A stretch of 64,000 nucleotides of DNA from Cupriavidus necator (GCF_013141915.1 NZ_SROX01000002.1:496001-560000), one strand, 5' to 3'; numbered from the stretch's first letter, positions 28,972 to 39,135 are shown. Program-made: numbers and translations. The notes: generated by a model not told the origin, from the sequence alone.

Positions 28972-29640
28972 ATGCTGAACGATTTTGTCGACCGCTGCGT
29001 GTGGGCAGCAGACCTGAGTCCGGCGCAGCGCGAGCGCGTGCGCCGCGCCATGTTCGTGCACGAGTACAGCCAGGGCGACTACGTCTGCCACAAGGGCGAC
29101 AAGGCCGAGCACTGGATGGGCGTGCTCGAAGGGATCGTCAAGATCACCACGGTATCGCCGTCGGGCAAGTCAGTTACCTTCACCGGCGTGCCCACCGGCG
29201 GCTGGTTTGGTGAAGGCGCGGTGCTGAAGTCGGAGATCCGCAAGTACGACGTGATGGCGCTGCGCCGCTCGACCATCGCCTTCCTGCCGCGCGACACTTT
29301 TCAGTGGCTGCTGGATACCAGCCTGCCGTTCACGCGCTTTCTGCTGACGCAGTTCAACGAACGGCTGGGGCAGTTCATCGCCGCGGTCGAGTATGAACGG
29401 CTGCTCGACATCGATTCGCGCGTGGCGCGCGCGGTGTCTTCGCTGTTCAACGAGCACCTGTATCCCGGCATCGGCAAGACGCTGGAGATCTCGCAGGAAG
29501 AGATCGGGCTGCTTGCCGGCATCTCGCGCCAGCGCGCCAACCAGGCGCTGAAGGTGCTCGAGCAGCAGGGGCTGGTGCGGGTGGACTATGGCGTGATCGA
29601 GGTGCTGGACCTCGAAGGCTTGCGGCAGTACGGGGAGTAA
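28972..29640 (+). CDS. Crp/Fnr-family transcriptional regulator
   Basis: 222 aa. An N-terminal cyclic-nucleotide-binding-like barrel (YSQGDYVCHKGDKAEHWMGVLEG, then GGWFGEGAVLK) is followed by a dimerisation helix and a C-terminal winged HTH (ISQEEIGLLAGISRQRANQAL). No N-terminal Cys cluster is seen, so it is not an FNR iron-sulfur sensor. It is divergent from the acyl-CoA synthetase/ABC operon and probably controls it from the palindrome just upstream of its own start. Confidence 0.85.
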   Translation: MLNDFVDRCVWAADLSPAQRERVRRAMFVHEYSQGDYVCHKGDKAEHWMGVLEGIVKITTVSPSGKSVTFTGVPTGGWFGEGAVLKSEIRKYDVMALRRSTIAFLPRDTFQWLLDTSLPFTRFLLTQFNERLGQFIAAVEYERLLDIDSRVARAVSSLFNEHLYPGIGKTLEISQEEIGLLAGISRQRANQALKVLEQQGLVRVDYGVIEVLDLEGLRQYGE

Positions 29641-29641
29641 C

Positions 29642-30064
29642 GTGGGCAGCGCCATCGACGCCGCCACCTTGCGGGCGTATCGTGAAACGCACTACCGGGT
29701 GCTGGGCGACAGGCCGATGCGCTTGCGCATCGACCAGCCCAGCGCGGCGCTGGCCGCGCTGCACCAGGCGCATGGCGTCGACTGCAGCGCCTTCATTACG
29801 GCGGCCAACCCGTTCAGCCAGCGTTGTGGCGACGCCGCCAATGCGCAGCGTCAGCTGGCACTGGCGCAGAACCTGGAGCGCATGGGCTTGCGCGCGATAG
29901 CAGCCGCCGGCGAGCATCCGTCAAACGGCTGGCCGGCCGAACCAAGCTTCCTGGTGCCCGGGCTGTCGCTGCAGGATGCGCGGATGCTCGGGGAACAATA
30001 CGGCCAGAACGCCGTGGTGTGGAGCGGCGCGGACGCGGTGCCGCGGCTGGTGCTGCTGCGCTGA
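29642..30064 (+). CDS. DUF3293 domain-containing protein
   Basis: 140 aa from GTG 29642, one base after the regulator stop, so it is clearly co-transcribed. The DUF3293 pattern is visible: YRETHYRVLGD near the N-terminus, FITAANPFSQRCGDAANAQRQ in the middle, and SFLVPGLSLQDARMLGEQYGQNAVVW at the end. It is a small cytosolic protein of unknown function. Its tight coupling to the regulator is the only functional hint. Confidence 0.75.
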   Translation: MGSAIDAATLRAYRETHYRVLGDRPMRLRIDQPSAALAALHQAHGVDCSAFITAANPFSQRCGDAANAQRQLALAQNLERMGLRAIAAAGEHPSNGWPAEPSFLVPGLSLQDARMLGEQYGQNAVVWSGADAVPRLVLLR

Positions 30065-30220
30065 GCGTCCGGCTGGCGCCGGCGCGGTTCGACGCCAGCG
30101 CCCGCTGGTGTTGTCGTAAACGGAGTGGGTGCACTCTACCGCGCATTCCTGTTACCGGATGCGGCGCAGTGTTTCGGCATATAACGCGGTGTAAACGGGA
30201 TTCCGCGGGCCCGGCGTCGG

Positions 30221-30250
30221 CAAAAGAAAACGGCCGCCCGAAGGCGGCCG
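30221..30250 (-). terminator. Terminator of the 3-hydroxybutyryl-CoA dehydrogenase gene
   Basis: 8-bp G+C-only stem CGGCCGCC/GGCGGCCG with a 4-base loop. On the minus strand it is followed by TTTTCTTTTG, 28 bases after the stop at 30278. Confidence 0.85.
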
Positions 30251-30277
30251 CCGCAAGCGCGCAAGCCGCCGCGCGGC

Positions 30278-31132
30278 TTACTTGCTATACACGTACACCC
30301 CACGCCCCGTCTTGCGCCCCAGGTAACCCGCGGCCACCATCTCGCGCATCAGCATCGCCGGACGGTACTTGGGATCGGCGAACTCGGTGTACAGCACTTC
30401 CATCACCGCCAGCATGGTGTCCAGGCCAATCATGTCGGCCAGCGCCAGCGGCCCGATCGGGTGGTTGCAGCCCAGCTTCATGCCTTCGTCGATCTCTTCC
30501 GGCGAGGCCAGGCCTTCGCCCAGCACGCAGAAGGCTTCATTGATCATCGGGCACAGGATGCGGTTGACGACGAAGCCCGGGCTGTTCCTGACCGTGATCG
30601 GGTACTTGCCGAGCTGCTTCGACAGGCCTTCCACGGCGGCGTGGGTGGCGTCGCTGGTCTGCAGGCCGCGGATCAGTTCGACCAGCGCCATCACCGGCAC
30701 CGGGTTGAAGAAATGCATGCCGATAAAGCGGTCGGCGCGCGAGGTCACGGCGGCCAGCTTGGTGATCGAGATCGACGAGGTGTTGGACGCGATGATCACG
30801 TTGTCGCCGACGATGCCGTCGATCTGCTTGAGGATCTTGACCTTGAGATCGTAGTTCTCGGTGGCGGCCTCGATCACGATGTCGGTGCCCTTGAGATCGT
30901 CATACGACGTGCTGCCCTGGATGCGCGCCAGCGCGTCGGCCTTTTGCGCTTCGGTCAGCTTTTCTTTCTTGATCAGCCGGTCCAGGCTGCCCGCCACCGT
31001 GGCCACGCCCTTCTGCACCGCGGCGTCGCTGATGTCGACCATCACCACGTTCAGGCCCACCACCGCGCAAGCCTGCGCGATGCCGTTGCCCATGGTGCCG
31101 GCACCCACGATGCCTACCGTCTTGATTGCCAT
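30278..31132 (-). CDS. 3-hydroxybutyryl-CoA dehydrogenase
   Basis: 284 aa, the standard length for the single-domain enzyme (Hbd/PaaH1). The NAD-binding GAGTMGNGIAQACA (about 11-24) is followed by the conserved catalytic block GMHFFNPVPVM, then NSPGFVVNRILCPMINEA and the C-terminal GVYVYSK. It oxidises (S)-3-hydroxybutyryl-CoA to acetoacetyl-CoA in the cytosol. ATG 31132 has GGAAG eight bases upstream. It lies 44 bases after the HIT gene in the same direction and may be co-transcribed with it. Confidence 0.92.
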   Translation of the reverse strand: MAIKTVGIVGAGTMGNGIAQACAVVGLNVVMVDISDAAVQKGVATVAGSLDRLIKKEKLTEAQKADALARIQGSTSYDDLKGTDIVIEAATENYDLKVKILKQIDGIVGDNVIIASNTSSISITKLAAVTSRADRFIGMHFFNPVPVMALVELIRGLQTSDATHAAVEGLSKQLGKYPITVRNSPGFVVNRILCPMINEAFCVLGEGLASPEEIDEGMKLGCNHPIGPLALADMIGLDTMLAVMEVLYTEFADPKYRPAMLMREMVAAGYLGRKTGRGVYVYSK

Positions 31133-31176
31133 CTTGTCTTCCTCTGCTTGCTTGGTTGAATGCCTGGATGCGGGCT

Positions 31177-31614
31177 TCAGGCGCCCTGCTCGCGCAGCGC
31201 GGCGATGATGCGCTCGGCATGACCCTTGAGCACGTCCGGCTCCTGCATGTCGCGCGCGTGGCCACGCAGCGCCTGGTCGTTGTAGCGCGGCACGATGTGG
31301 AAATGGATGTGCGGCACGGTCTGGCCCGCCGCGGCACCGTTGAACTGGCCGATCGAGATGCCGTCCGGGCTGAAGGCGGCGCGCACCGCGCGCGCCACGC
31401 GCTGGGTGGCGACGATGGCCGCCTGCGCGCCGCGCTCGGACAGGTCGAAGAGATTGACCGCGGCTTCCTTGGGCACCACCAGCGTATGGCCGTCGGCCTG
31501 CGGCATGATGTCCATGAAGGCGATGGTGTCGTCGTCCTCGTACACCTTGATGCACGGCATTTCGCCGCGCAGGATCTTGGCAAAGATGTTGTTCGGGCTG
31601 TACTGGGTGTCCAT
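31177..31614 (-). CDS. HIT-family nucleotide-binding protein
   Basis: 145 aa. The histidine-triad motif is HIHFHIVPRY, about residue 100, with the expected N-terminal IFAKILRGEMPCIKVYEDDDTIAFMDIMPQ region (HINT branch). HIT proteins hydrolyse nucleoside phosphoramidates or dinucleotides. It is between icmF and the hydroxybutyryl-CoA dehydrogenase. The length of 145 aa, slightly above the minimal 110-aa HINT, reflects a C-terminal helix. Confidence 0.9.
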   Translation of the reverse strand: MDTQYSPNNIFAKILRGEMPCIKVYEDDDTIAFMDIMPQADGHTLVVPKEAAVNLFDLSERGAQAAIVATQRVARAVRAAFSPDGISIGQFNGAAAGQTVPHIHFHIVPRYNDQALRGHARDMQEPDVLKGHAERIIAALREQGA

Positions 31615-31755
31615 GGTTTCGGGCTTGCGGTTATCTGGAATACGTTGGCCGTAGCGCGGCCGCCGGCGCAGCCTTCGAGTGTAACGCAGGGCGGCCCGTC
31701 ACTGCGGCCGCCCTGCGCGGTAATCGGGCACGCGTTCCGCGCGGTGCCGGCGGCG

Positions 31756-34700
31756 CTACATATTGCGGCGATACTGCCCGCCAACCTCGAACAGCGCGTG
31801 CGTGATCTGCCCCAGCGAGCAAACCCGCACCGCGTCCATCAGCACCGCGAACACGTTCTGGTTGTCGATCACGGCCTGGCGCAGCCGCTGCAGCATCGCC
31901 GGCGCTTCGTCGGCATGCGCCTGCTGGAACGCCTGCAGGCGGTCGAGCTGGCTCTGCTTCTCGGCCTCGCTGGAGCGCGCCAGTTCCAGCTTCTGCGGCA
32001 CCGGATCGCCCTCCGGATTGCGGAACGTGTTCACGCCGATCAGCGGCAGCGTGCCGTCGTGCTTGAGCTGCTCGTAGTAGAGCGACTCCTCCTGGATCTT
32101 GCCGCGCTGGTAGCCGGTCTCCATCGCGCCGAGCACGCCGCCGCGCTCGGCGATGCGCTCGAACTCCTGCAGCACCGCCTCTTCCACCAGGTCGGTCAGT
32201 TCCTCGATCAGGAAGCTGCCCTGGTTGGGGTTCTCGCACCTGGCTACGCCCCATTCGCGGTTGATGATCAGCTGGATCGCCAGCGCGCGGCGCACCGATT
32301 CGCCGGTGGGCGTGGTGATGGCCTCGTCGTAGGCGTTGGTGTGCAGCGAATTGCAGTTGTCGTAGATCGCGATCAGCGCCTGCAGCGTGGTGCGGATATC
32401 GTTGAAGTCGATCTCCTGCGCATGCAGCGAGCGGCCCGAGGTCTGGATGTGGTACTTCAGCTTCTGGCTGCGTTCGTTGGCGCCGTACTTGTCGCGCATG
32501 GTCACGGCCCAGATGCGGCGCGCGACGCGACCCAGCACGCTGTACTCGGGGTCCATGCCGTTGGAGAAGAAGAACGACAGGTTGGGCGCGAAATCGTCGA
32601 TATGCATGCCGCGCGCCAGGTACGCTTCCACATAGGTGAAGCCGTTGGACAGCGTGAACCCCAGCTGCGAGATCGGGTTGGCGCCGGCCTCGGCGATGTG
32701 GTAGCCCGAGATCGACACCGAGTAGAAGTTGCGCACCTGGTGGTGGACGAAGTACTCCTGGATATCGCCCATCACCTTGAGCGAAAACTCGGTCGAGAAG
32801 ATGCACGTGTTCTGGCCCTGGTCTTCCTTCAAGATGTCGGCCTGCACCGTGCCGCGCACGTTCTGCAGCACCCACGCGCGAATCTTGGCCTCCTCGTCGG
32901 CGGTGGGGTCGCGGCCGTTGTCGGCGCGGAACTTGTCGAGCTGCTGGTCGATGGCGGTGTTCATGAACATCGCCAGGATGGTCGGCGCCGGGCCGTTGAT
33001 GGTCATCGACACCGACGTGCTCGGGCTGGTCAGGTCGAAGCCGTCGTACAGCACCTTCATGTCGTCGAGCGTGGCGATCGACACGCCCGAGTTGCCGACC
33101 TTGCCGTAGATGTCGGGGCGCACATGCGGGTCTTCGCCATAGAGCGTGACCGAGTCGAACGCGGTCGACAGGCGCTTGGCGTCCATGCCCTCCGACACCA
33201 GCTTGAAGCGCCGGTTGGTGCGGAAGGCATCGCCCTCGCCGGCGAACATGCGCGTGGGATCTTCATTTTCGCGCTTGAAGGCGAATACGCCGGCGGTGTA
33301 CGGGAAGCTGCCGGGCACGTTTTCGCGCATCAGCCACTTCAGCACCTCGCCGTCGTCGTCGAAGCGCGGCAGCACCACCTTGCGCACCTTGGTGCCCGAC
33401 AGCGTGGTGGTGACCAGCCCGGTGCGGATCTCCTTGTCGCGGATCTTCACCACGTATTCGTCGCCGCTGTAGGCCTCGCGCATCTGCGGCCACATCGCCA
33501 GCAACTTGCGCTCGACCTGGCCGAGGGCCGTGTCGCGCTCCGCGGCGAGCGCATCGAGTGCGGTGCCGTCTCCGTGCGCGGCCTTCAGCATGCGGCTCGA
33601 TTCGCGCAGCTGCTGGCGCTCGCGCGCAATGCGGCTTTGCTCGGCCACGCGGCGGTGGTAGGCGCGCACGGTGTCGGCCAGTTCGGCCAGGTAACGGCTG
33701 CGCGCCGGCGGCACGATCACGTTCTGGCCGGTGGAGATGCGCCCGGACAGCGCCGGCAACGCGCCCGGCCGCAGAACCAAGCCGCGCGCGGCGAGCGCTT
33801 CGCGCAGGCCCTGGTACAGCATGGTCACGCCGTCGTCGTTGAAGCGCGAGGCCTGGGTGCCGTAGACCGGCATGTCCTCCGGCTTGCCATGCCATTGCTC
33901 GCGGTTGCGCTGCACCTGCTTGGCCACGTCGCGCCAGGCATCCTGCGCGCCCTTGCGGTCGAACTTGTTGATGGCGACAAAGTCCGCGAAGTCCAGCATG
34001 TCGATCTTCTCGAGCTGGCTCGCCGCGCCGAACTCCGGCGTCATCACGTACAGCGACAGATCGACGTGCGGCACGATGGCGGCGTCGCCCTGGCCGATGC
34101 CGGAGGTTTCGACGATCACCAGGTCGAAGCCCGCCACCTTGCACGCGGCGATCGCGTCGGGCAGCGCCTGCGAGATCTCGGAGCCGGCCTCGCGCGTCGC
34201 CATCGAGCGCATGAAGATGTTCCGGTGGTTGATCGCGTTCATGCGGATGCGGTCGCCCAGCAGCGCGCCGCCGGACTTGCGCCGCGACGGGTCGATCGAG
34301 ATCACGGCGATCGACAGCGCATCGTGCTGGTCCAGCCGGAAGCGGCGGATCAGCTCGTCGGTCAATGATGACTTGCCGGCGCCGCCGGTGCCGGTGATGC
34401 CCAGCACGGGGACCGATGCCGGTTTCGCCTGCGCATGCATCGACGCCACCAGCGCGCCATCGGCCTTGCCGTTTTCCAGCGCGGTGATCAGCTGCGCCAG
34501 CGCGCGGCGGTCGCCGCCGGCGACCGCATCGAGCGAAGTCGGGGCGTAGCGCGACAGGTCGATGTCGCAGCGCTGCACCATGTCGGCAATCATGCCGGCC
34601 AGGCCCATGCGCTGGCCGTCCTCGGGGCTATAGATCCGTGCCACGCCATAGGCCTGCAGTTCGCGGGTCTCGTCGGGAACAATCACGCCGCCGCCCCCGC

Positions 34701-35046
34701 CGAAGACCTGCACGTGTTCGCCGCCCTTCTCGCGCAGCAGGTCGACCATGTACTTGAAGTACTCGACATGCCCGCCCTGGTAGCTGGAGATCGCAATCCC
34801 CTGCGCGTCTTCCTGCAGCGCGGCGGTCACGATCTCCTCCACCGAACGGTTGTGGCCAAGGTGGACCACCTCGCAGCCGTGCGACTGCAGGATGCGGCGC
34901 ATGATGTTGATCGAGGCATCGTGGCCATCGAACAGCGAGGCGGCCGTAACAAAGCGCACCTTGTTGACCGGACCGGCGCCCTGCGCGGTCGGCTTGGGCT
35001 GGGGCGCCCCGCGGCGCACATCATGCACATCGGAAAGGTCGGTCAT
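31756..35046 (-). CDS. icmF: Fused isobutyryl-CoA mutase IcmF
   Basis: 1096 aa. The order is a B12-binding domain (about 27-160, DGHD at 40-43 with the cobalt-ligating His42), a MeaI-type G-protein chaperone (Walker GTGGAGKS, 219-226, and NKFD), then the mutase TIM barrel ([41 protein letters not shown]). This order defines IcmF; methylmalonyl-CoA mutase has the B12 domain at the C-terminus. It interconverts isobutyryl- and n-butyryl-CoA, with built-in GTPase editing of the cofactor. ATG 35046 (MTDLSDV) is the start known for the Cupriavidus enzyme; an upstream in-frame extension is rejected. Confidence 0.96.
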   Translation of the reverse strand: MTDLSDVHDVRRGAPQPKPTAQGAGPVNKVRFVTAASLFDGHDASINIMRRILQSHGCEVVHLGHNRSVEEIVTAALQEDAQGIAISSYQGGHVEYFKYMVDLLREKGGEHVQVFGGGGGVIVPDETRELQAYGVARIYSPEDGQRMGLAGMIADMVQRCDIDLSRYAPTSLDAVAGGDRRALAQLITALENGKADGALVASMHAQAKPASVPVLGITGTGGAGKSSLTDELIRRFRLDQHDALSIAVISIDPSRRKSGGALLGDRIRMNAINHRNIFMRSMATREAGSEISQALPDAIAACKVAGFDLVIVETSGIGQGDAAIVPHVDLSLYVMTPEFGAASQLEKIDMLDFADFVAINKFDRKGAQDAWRDVAKQVQRNREQWHGKPEDMPVYGTQASRFNDDGVTMLYQGLREALAARGLVLRPGALPALSGRISTGQNVIVPPARSRYLAELADTVRAYHRRVAEQSRIARERQQLRESSRMLKAAHGDGTALDALAAERDTALGQVERKLLAMWPQMREAYSGDEYVVKIRDKEIRTGLVTTTLSGTKVRKVVLPRFDDDGEVLKWLMRENVPGSFPYTAGVFAFKRENEDPTRMFAGEGDAFRTNRRFKLVSEGMDAKRLSTAFDSVTLYGEDPHVRPDIYGKVGNSGVSIATLDDMKVLYDGFDLTSPSTSVSMTINGPAPTILAMFMNTAIDQQLDKFRADNGRDPTADEEAKIRAWVLQNVRGTVQADILKEDQGQNTCIFSTEFSLKVMGDIQEYFVHHQVRNFYSVSISGYHIAEAGANPISQLGFTLSNGFTYVEAYLARGMHIDDFAPNLSFFFSNGMDPEYSVLGRVARRIWAVTMRDKYGANERSQKLKYHIQTSGRSLHAQEIDFNDIRTTLQALIAIYDNCNSLHTNAYDEAITTPTGESVRRALAIQLIINREWGVARCENPNQGSFLIEELTDLVEEAVLQEFERIAERGGVLGAMETGYQRGKIQEESLYYEQLKHDGTLPLIGVNTFRNPEGDPVPQKLELARSSEAEKQSQLDRLQAFQQAHADEAPAMLQRLRQAVIDNQNVFAVLMDAVRVCSLGQITHALFEVGGQYRRNM

Positions 35047-35255
35047 TGTCTCCACCGTCTCTGGTGTTTCGCTGCCGCCGCGGCGTGCGCCGGTCATGTT
35101 GTGGGGTGCCGTGCCTGGACGGCTTGTCGGCAAGCGCGCGGGCCGGGTCCCGGATGGGGGCCGGTCGATTATATGACGTTGACGTTAACGTTAATCAATG
35201 GGGCGGAACCCCGAGGGCGGGCGGCTCCGCCCTTCTAGAGTAGGCGCCGCCGCCA

Positions 35256-35282
35256 AGCAAAAGGCCACCCGCAGGTGGCCTT
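35256..35282 (-). terminator. Terminator of the DUF2917 gene
   Basis: 9-bp stem AAGGCCACC/GGTGGCCTT with a 4-base loop. The minus-strand continuation is TTTTGCTTGG, 24 bases after the stop at 35306. Confidence 0.75.
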
Positions 35283-35305
35283 GTCCGAAAATCGTCGGGC
35301 GCCGT

Positions 35306-35644
35306 TCAGGCCCAGATCCTGGGGCACTCGCCGAACGCATCGGTGCTGTGCTCTTCCACGCGGTGGCGCATCGCCCGCAGCCACCCGGACAGCCGCCGCA
35401 GCGACCACGGTGCCGGCACCTGCGCCAGCGTAAAGCGCGCCCCAGCGCCGTCGCCCGACAGCCATACCCGGTAGCCTTCCGGCAGCGCCAGCTCGGCACC
35501 AGGTTCCAGCCAGATATCGTTGGGGTTGCCCTCGACCGTCAGCCACAGCTTGCCGGTCACCGCGCAGACGGTCTGCCCGTAACCAGCGCGCCAGCTGACC
35601 GGCCGTCCGGGCTCGTCCAGTTCGAAAGTCCGTAGTTCGCGCAT
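35306..35644 (-). CDS. DUF2917 domain-containing protein
   Basis: 112 aa. A small beta-rich cupin-like domain matches the DUF2917 pattern: VCAVTGKLWLTVEGNPNDIW, then LEPGAELALPEGYRVWLSG. A helical tail with several Arg/His residues follows. The function is unknown. It is divergent from a MocR-type regulator with a 155-base shared promoter region that contains an operator-like inverted repeat, so it is probably that regulator's target. Confidence 0.75.
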   Translation of the reverse strand: MRELRTFELDEPGRPVSWRAGYGQTVCAVTGKLWLTVEGNPNDIWLEPGAELALPEGYRVWLSGDGAGARFTLAQVPAPWSLRRLSGWLRAMRHRVEEHSTDAFGECPRIWA

Positions 35645-35730
35645 GTTGCACTCCTCTCAGCCTGTCGGCGTCGTCATTGCCGCCACGCTTCCATTATTCG
35701 CATCCCTCACTACAATCCCATGTACAGTTG

Positions 35731-35755
35731 TGAACAGTTTTCGATGCACTGTTCA
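35731..35755. promoter_or_regulatory. Operator-like inverted repeat between DUF2917 and MocR genes
   Basis: TGAACAG-N11-CTGTTCA, perfect 7-bp arms, with a TGTACAG half-like element ten bases upstream (35721) and TGACAG downstream (35769). Suits a dimeric winged-helix GntR/MocR regulator controlling both divergent genes. Confidence 0.5.
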
Positions 35756-35798
35756 GTAGTTTTTCCTGACAGTTGCCCTGCGGCTGCGCGCGGATCCC

Positions 35799-37205
35799 AT
35801 GAAACTTATCTTAGATGCTTCCACCGGAATTCCACTGACCGAGCAGATCGTCGAAGGCGTGAAGTCGTGGATCGGCAACCGCGAGGCGCGCCCGGGCGCG
35901 CGGCTGCCGTCGATCCGGCAGCTGGCCGCCGAGAACGGCATCAGCCGATTCCCGGTGATCGAGGCCTATGACCGGCTGGTGTCGCAGGGACTGCTCGATT
36001 CGCGCCAGGGGTCCGGCTTTTATGTGGCGGACAGTCCGCTGGCGGGGCGCTCGGCGCGCGGCTGGTCGGACCCGAGCCTGGCCGAGGATCTGTCCGACCA
36101 TATCCTCGAGCAGTTCAACCACCCCAGCGGCACGCTCAAGCTCGCCGGCGGCTTCGTCCCGGAGAGCTGGCGCGACGTGGAAGGCCTGACGCAGGCGATC
36201 CGCGCGATTTCGCGCAACGAGATCGACAGCGTGATCCATTACGCCACCCCGATGGGCCATCCGGAACTGCGCCGCCAGGTGCTGCTGCGCGTACGCCAGT
36301 TGGGCATCGCCGCGGAGCTGCCGCAAGTGCTGATCACCACCGGGGCCAGCCAGGCGCTGGACCTGGTGGTGCGCCACATGCTCAAGCCGGGCGACACGGT
36401 GTTCGTGGAAGACCCTGGCTACTACAACCTGTTCGGCCTGCTGCGGCTGCATGGGGTGCAGCTGGTGGGCGTGCCGCACACACCCAACGGCCCCGATCCG
36501 GACGCCACCGAGGCGCTGCTGCGCCAGCACAAGCCGAAGCTGTTCTTCACCAACAGCGTGCTGCAGAACCCGACCGGCTCGACGCTGGCGCCGCCGGTGG
36601 CGTTCCGGCTGCTGGAACTGGCGCGCCGGCATGGCTTCCGCTTTGTCGAGGACGATATCTTCTCGGACTTCCAGACCCACTTCACCGACCGGCTGGCCAC
36701 GCTGGACCAGCTCGAGCACGTGATCTACATCGGCGGCTTTTCCAAGACGGTATCGGCGTCGCTGCGGATCGGCTACCTGGTCGCCGACAAGGCGCTGGTC
36801 AAGGACCTGGTCGATGTGAAGGTGCTGACCAGCGTGGCCGGCTCGCACTTTGCCGAGGCGGTGACGGCGGCGCTGCTGGAGCGCGGCGGCTACCGCAAGT
36901 ATGTGGAGCGGCTGCGGCTGCGCGTGCGCGAGGCCGTGGCGGTCGCGGTGCGCCAACTGCATGGCAATGGCTGGGAGGTGTTCTGCCAGCCCTCCGGCGG
37001 CAACTTCCTGTGGGCGCGCCCGCCCGGCATCGCGGATTCGCGCGAGCTGGTGACGCTCGGCGAGCAATACGGCGTGACGCTGGCGCCGGGCAACTACTTT
37101 CGCCCCGGCGGCGAGACCTCGGCCTGGATCCGCATCAACGCCGCCTATGCCAATGAGCCGCGCGCGGTGGCGTTCATGCAGGCCGCGGCAGAACGCGGCC
37201 GCTGA
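35799..37205 (+). CDS. MocR-type regulator (GntR winged helix fused to aminotransferase-like domain)
   Basis: 468 aa. A winged helix (RLPSIRQLAAENGISRFPVI, about 31-50) is linked to a fold-type I PLP domain. The PLP domain has TTGASQALDLVV, the NPTG loop LQNPTGSTLAPP, FVEDDIFSDF and the Schiff-base lysine in GGFSKTVSASLRIGYL. MocR proteins use bound PLP to sense amino acids, vitamins or amines. Candidate targets are the divergent DUF2917 gene and the broken permease gene that converges with it. Confidence 0.88.
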   Translation: MKLILDASTGIPLTEQIVEGVKSWIGNREARPGARLPSIRQLAAENGISRFPVIEAYDRLVSQGLLDSRQGSGFYVADSPLAGRSARGWSDPSLAEDLSDHILEQFNHPSGTLKLAGGFVPESWRDVEGLTQAIRAISRNEIDSVIHYATPMGHPELRRQVLLRVRQLGIAAELPQVLITTGASQALDLVVRHMLKPGDTVFVEDPGYYNLFGLLRLHGVQLVGVPHTPNGPDPDATEALLRQHKPKLFFTNSVLQNPTGSTLAPPVAFRLLELARRHGFRFVEDDIFSDFQTHFTDRLATLDQLEHVIYIGGFSKTVSASLRIGYLVADKALVKDLVDVKVLTSVAGSHFAEAVTAALLERGGYRKYVERLRLRVREAVAVAVRQLHGNGWEVFCQPSGGNFLWARPPGIADSRELVTLGEQYGVTLAPGNYFRPGGETSAWIRINAAYANEPRAVAFMQAAAERGR

Positions 37206-37214
37206 GCGCCGCGG

Positions 37215-38611
37215 TCAGCCGCCGTGGTTATGCAGCACGGCATGGCGCCGCGCGTAGGCGAAGTAGATCACCAGCCCCACCGCCAGCCAGACCAGGAAGG
37301 CGGCCCAGGTCAGCGCCTGCAGGTGCGCCATCAGGAACAGGCAGAAGCCGATCGACAGCAGCGGCACCACCGGCACGCCCGGGCAGCGGAAGGCGCGCGG
37401 CAGCTCGGGCCGGGTCTTGCGCAGCACCAGCACCGCCACCGAGATCAGCGTAAAGGCCGCCAGCGTGCCGATATTGATCAGTTCCGCCAGCACGTTCAAC
37501 GGCACCAGGGCGGCAATCGCGGCAAACACGAGGCCCACGGTCCAGGTGGCAAAGTAGGGCGTGGCATGCACCGGGTGCACCGAGGACAGCCGCTCGGGCA
37601 GCAACCCGTCGCGCGACATGGCAAAGATCACGCGGGTCTGGCCATAGGTCATCACCAGGATCACCGTGGTCATGCCCAGGATCGCGCCCAGGTCGACAAA
37701 GCCCGCGACCCAGTTCTGCCCGGCAAACTGCAGCGCCAGCGAGACCGGATGATCGACCCCGGCAAATTTCGCGAACGGCACGATGCCGGTCATGATCGCC
37801 GCCACCACCACGTACAGCACCGTGCAGACCGCGAGCGAACCGATGATGCGATCGGCAGGTCGCGGCGCGGGTTGCGCACCTCTTCCGCGGCCGAGGTCAC
37901 CGCGTCGAAGCCGATAAAGGCAAAGAACACCAGCGCCGCCGCATTGAAGATGCCGGTAAAGCCGAATGGCGCGAACGGCTGCCAGTTGGCCGGTTGCACG
38001 TGCCACACGCCCACCGCGATAAACAGCAGCACCACGCCGATCTTGATCGCGACCATCAGGTTGTTGACGCGCGCGGACTCGCGCACGCCATACGACACCA
38101 CCCAGGTGATGGCCAGCATGATCAGGCACGCCGGCAGGTTCAGCACGGTCTGCACCCCGGGCACCGAGCCCGGTGCCGCGGTCAGCGCCACCGGCAGCTT
38201 CATGCCGAAACCCGTCATCAGCGACTGGAAATAGCCTGACCAGCCCACCGACACCGCCGACGTGGCCAGCCCATATTCCAGCAGCAGGTCCCAGCCGATC
38301 ATCCACGCGACGATCTCGCCGAGCGTGGCGTAGCTGTAGGTATAGATCGATCCCGACACCGGGATGGCCGAGGCAAACTCCGCGTAGCACAGCGCGGCAA
38401 AGCCGCACGCCAGTGCCGCGATCACGAACGACACCGTCAGCGCCGGCCCGGCGGTCAGCGCGCCGGTGCCGGTCAGCACGAAAATGCCGGTGCCGATGAT
38501 GGCGCCGATGCCCATCAGCACCAGGTCGACCGGACCCAGCACTTTTTTCAGGCCATCCTCGCGCGCGACGGCGAGCATCGCGTCGATATCCTTGGTACGG
38601 AACAAGCTCAT
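37215..38611 (-). pseudogene. APC-family amino-acid permease, interrupted by a frameshift
   Basis: Two overlapping frames together encode one APC transporter of about 465 aa with some 12 membrane helices. The N-terminal part (from ATG 38611) has GIGAIIGTGIFVLTGTGAL and FFAFIGFDAVTSAAEEVRNPRRDLPI. The reading then shifts near 37849-37850. The other frame continues with IIGSLAVCTVLYVVVAAIMTG and runs normally to the end (YARRHAVLHNHGG at 37215). Restoring one C in GATGCGATCGG (plus strand) gives IGIIGS and rejoins both halves. A true mutation or a sequencing error is possible. Confidence 0.8.
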
Positions 38612-38784
38612 TCAGACTCCCTGCAACGGTAACCAGGCCCGCGGCGGCAATGCGCGGGCCCGGAAAAAGGGCGGTAGTTTACGCCGCTGGCCGGACGCAA
38701 GCGTCACTTGCACCCGGCCACCGCGTTGCAGGAATGATAGGAAAGCCCCGCCAGGCCGGCACTGACGGCGGGCAAGGCACGCGC

Positions 38785-39135
38785 TCAGGCGTGCGCGAGG
38801 ATATTGACCAGCTGCCCGAACGGATCGCGCACAAAGAAGCGACGCACGCCCCACGGCTCGTCGGCCGGGCCGTATTCCACGGCAAAGCCAGCGGCCACCA
38901 TGCGGCGGTGCGCTTCGTCGACGTCGTCGACTTCGATCGACAGCGCGGGCACGGGCGTGCCGTTGCCGCCTTCCACGGCAAAGCTGACCTGGGCCCGCGC
39001 GGCGCCATCGCTGCCGTAGGTGCGGATCCAGCCGTGGTCCATCAGCAGGTCCAGGCCGAGCACGTCCTGATAGAAGATGCGGGCCTGGCTGGGGTCGGCA
39101 GTGCCGATATTGGCGACGATGCGGTTGACCTTCAT
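38785..39135 (-). CDS. VOC-family (glyoxalase/bleomycin-resistance fold) protein
   Basis: 116 aa. The two beta-alpha-beta-beta-beta modules of the vicinal-oxygen-chelate fold are visible: IVANIGTADPSQARIFYQDVLGLDLLMDHG, and then LSIEVDDVDEAHRRMVAAGF with FFVRDPFGQLVNILAHA. The last block carries the usual C-terminal metal-ligand position, here Asn (VNIL) where many members have Glu. The substrate is unknown. It follows mmsA in the same direction, 17 bases downstream, so it may belong to the same operon. Confidence 0.8.
   Translation of the reverse strand: MKVNRIVANIGTADPSQARIFYQDVLGLDLLMDHGWIRTYGSDGAARAQVSFAVEGGNGTPVPALSIEVDDVDEAHRRMVAAGFAVEYGPADEPWGVRRFFVRDPFGQLVNILAHA

Noticed and set aside
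31126-34368. Open frame of over 1,000 codons on the plus strand
   Set aside because: Antisense to icmF, HIT and dehydrogenase genes, with shadow-type composition (Val/His/Arg/Gln repeats).
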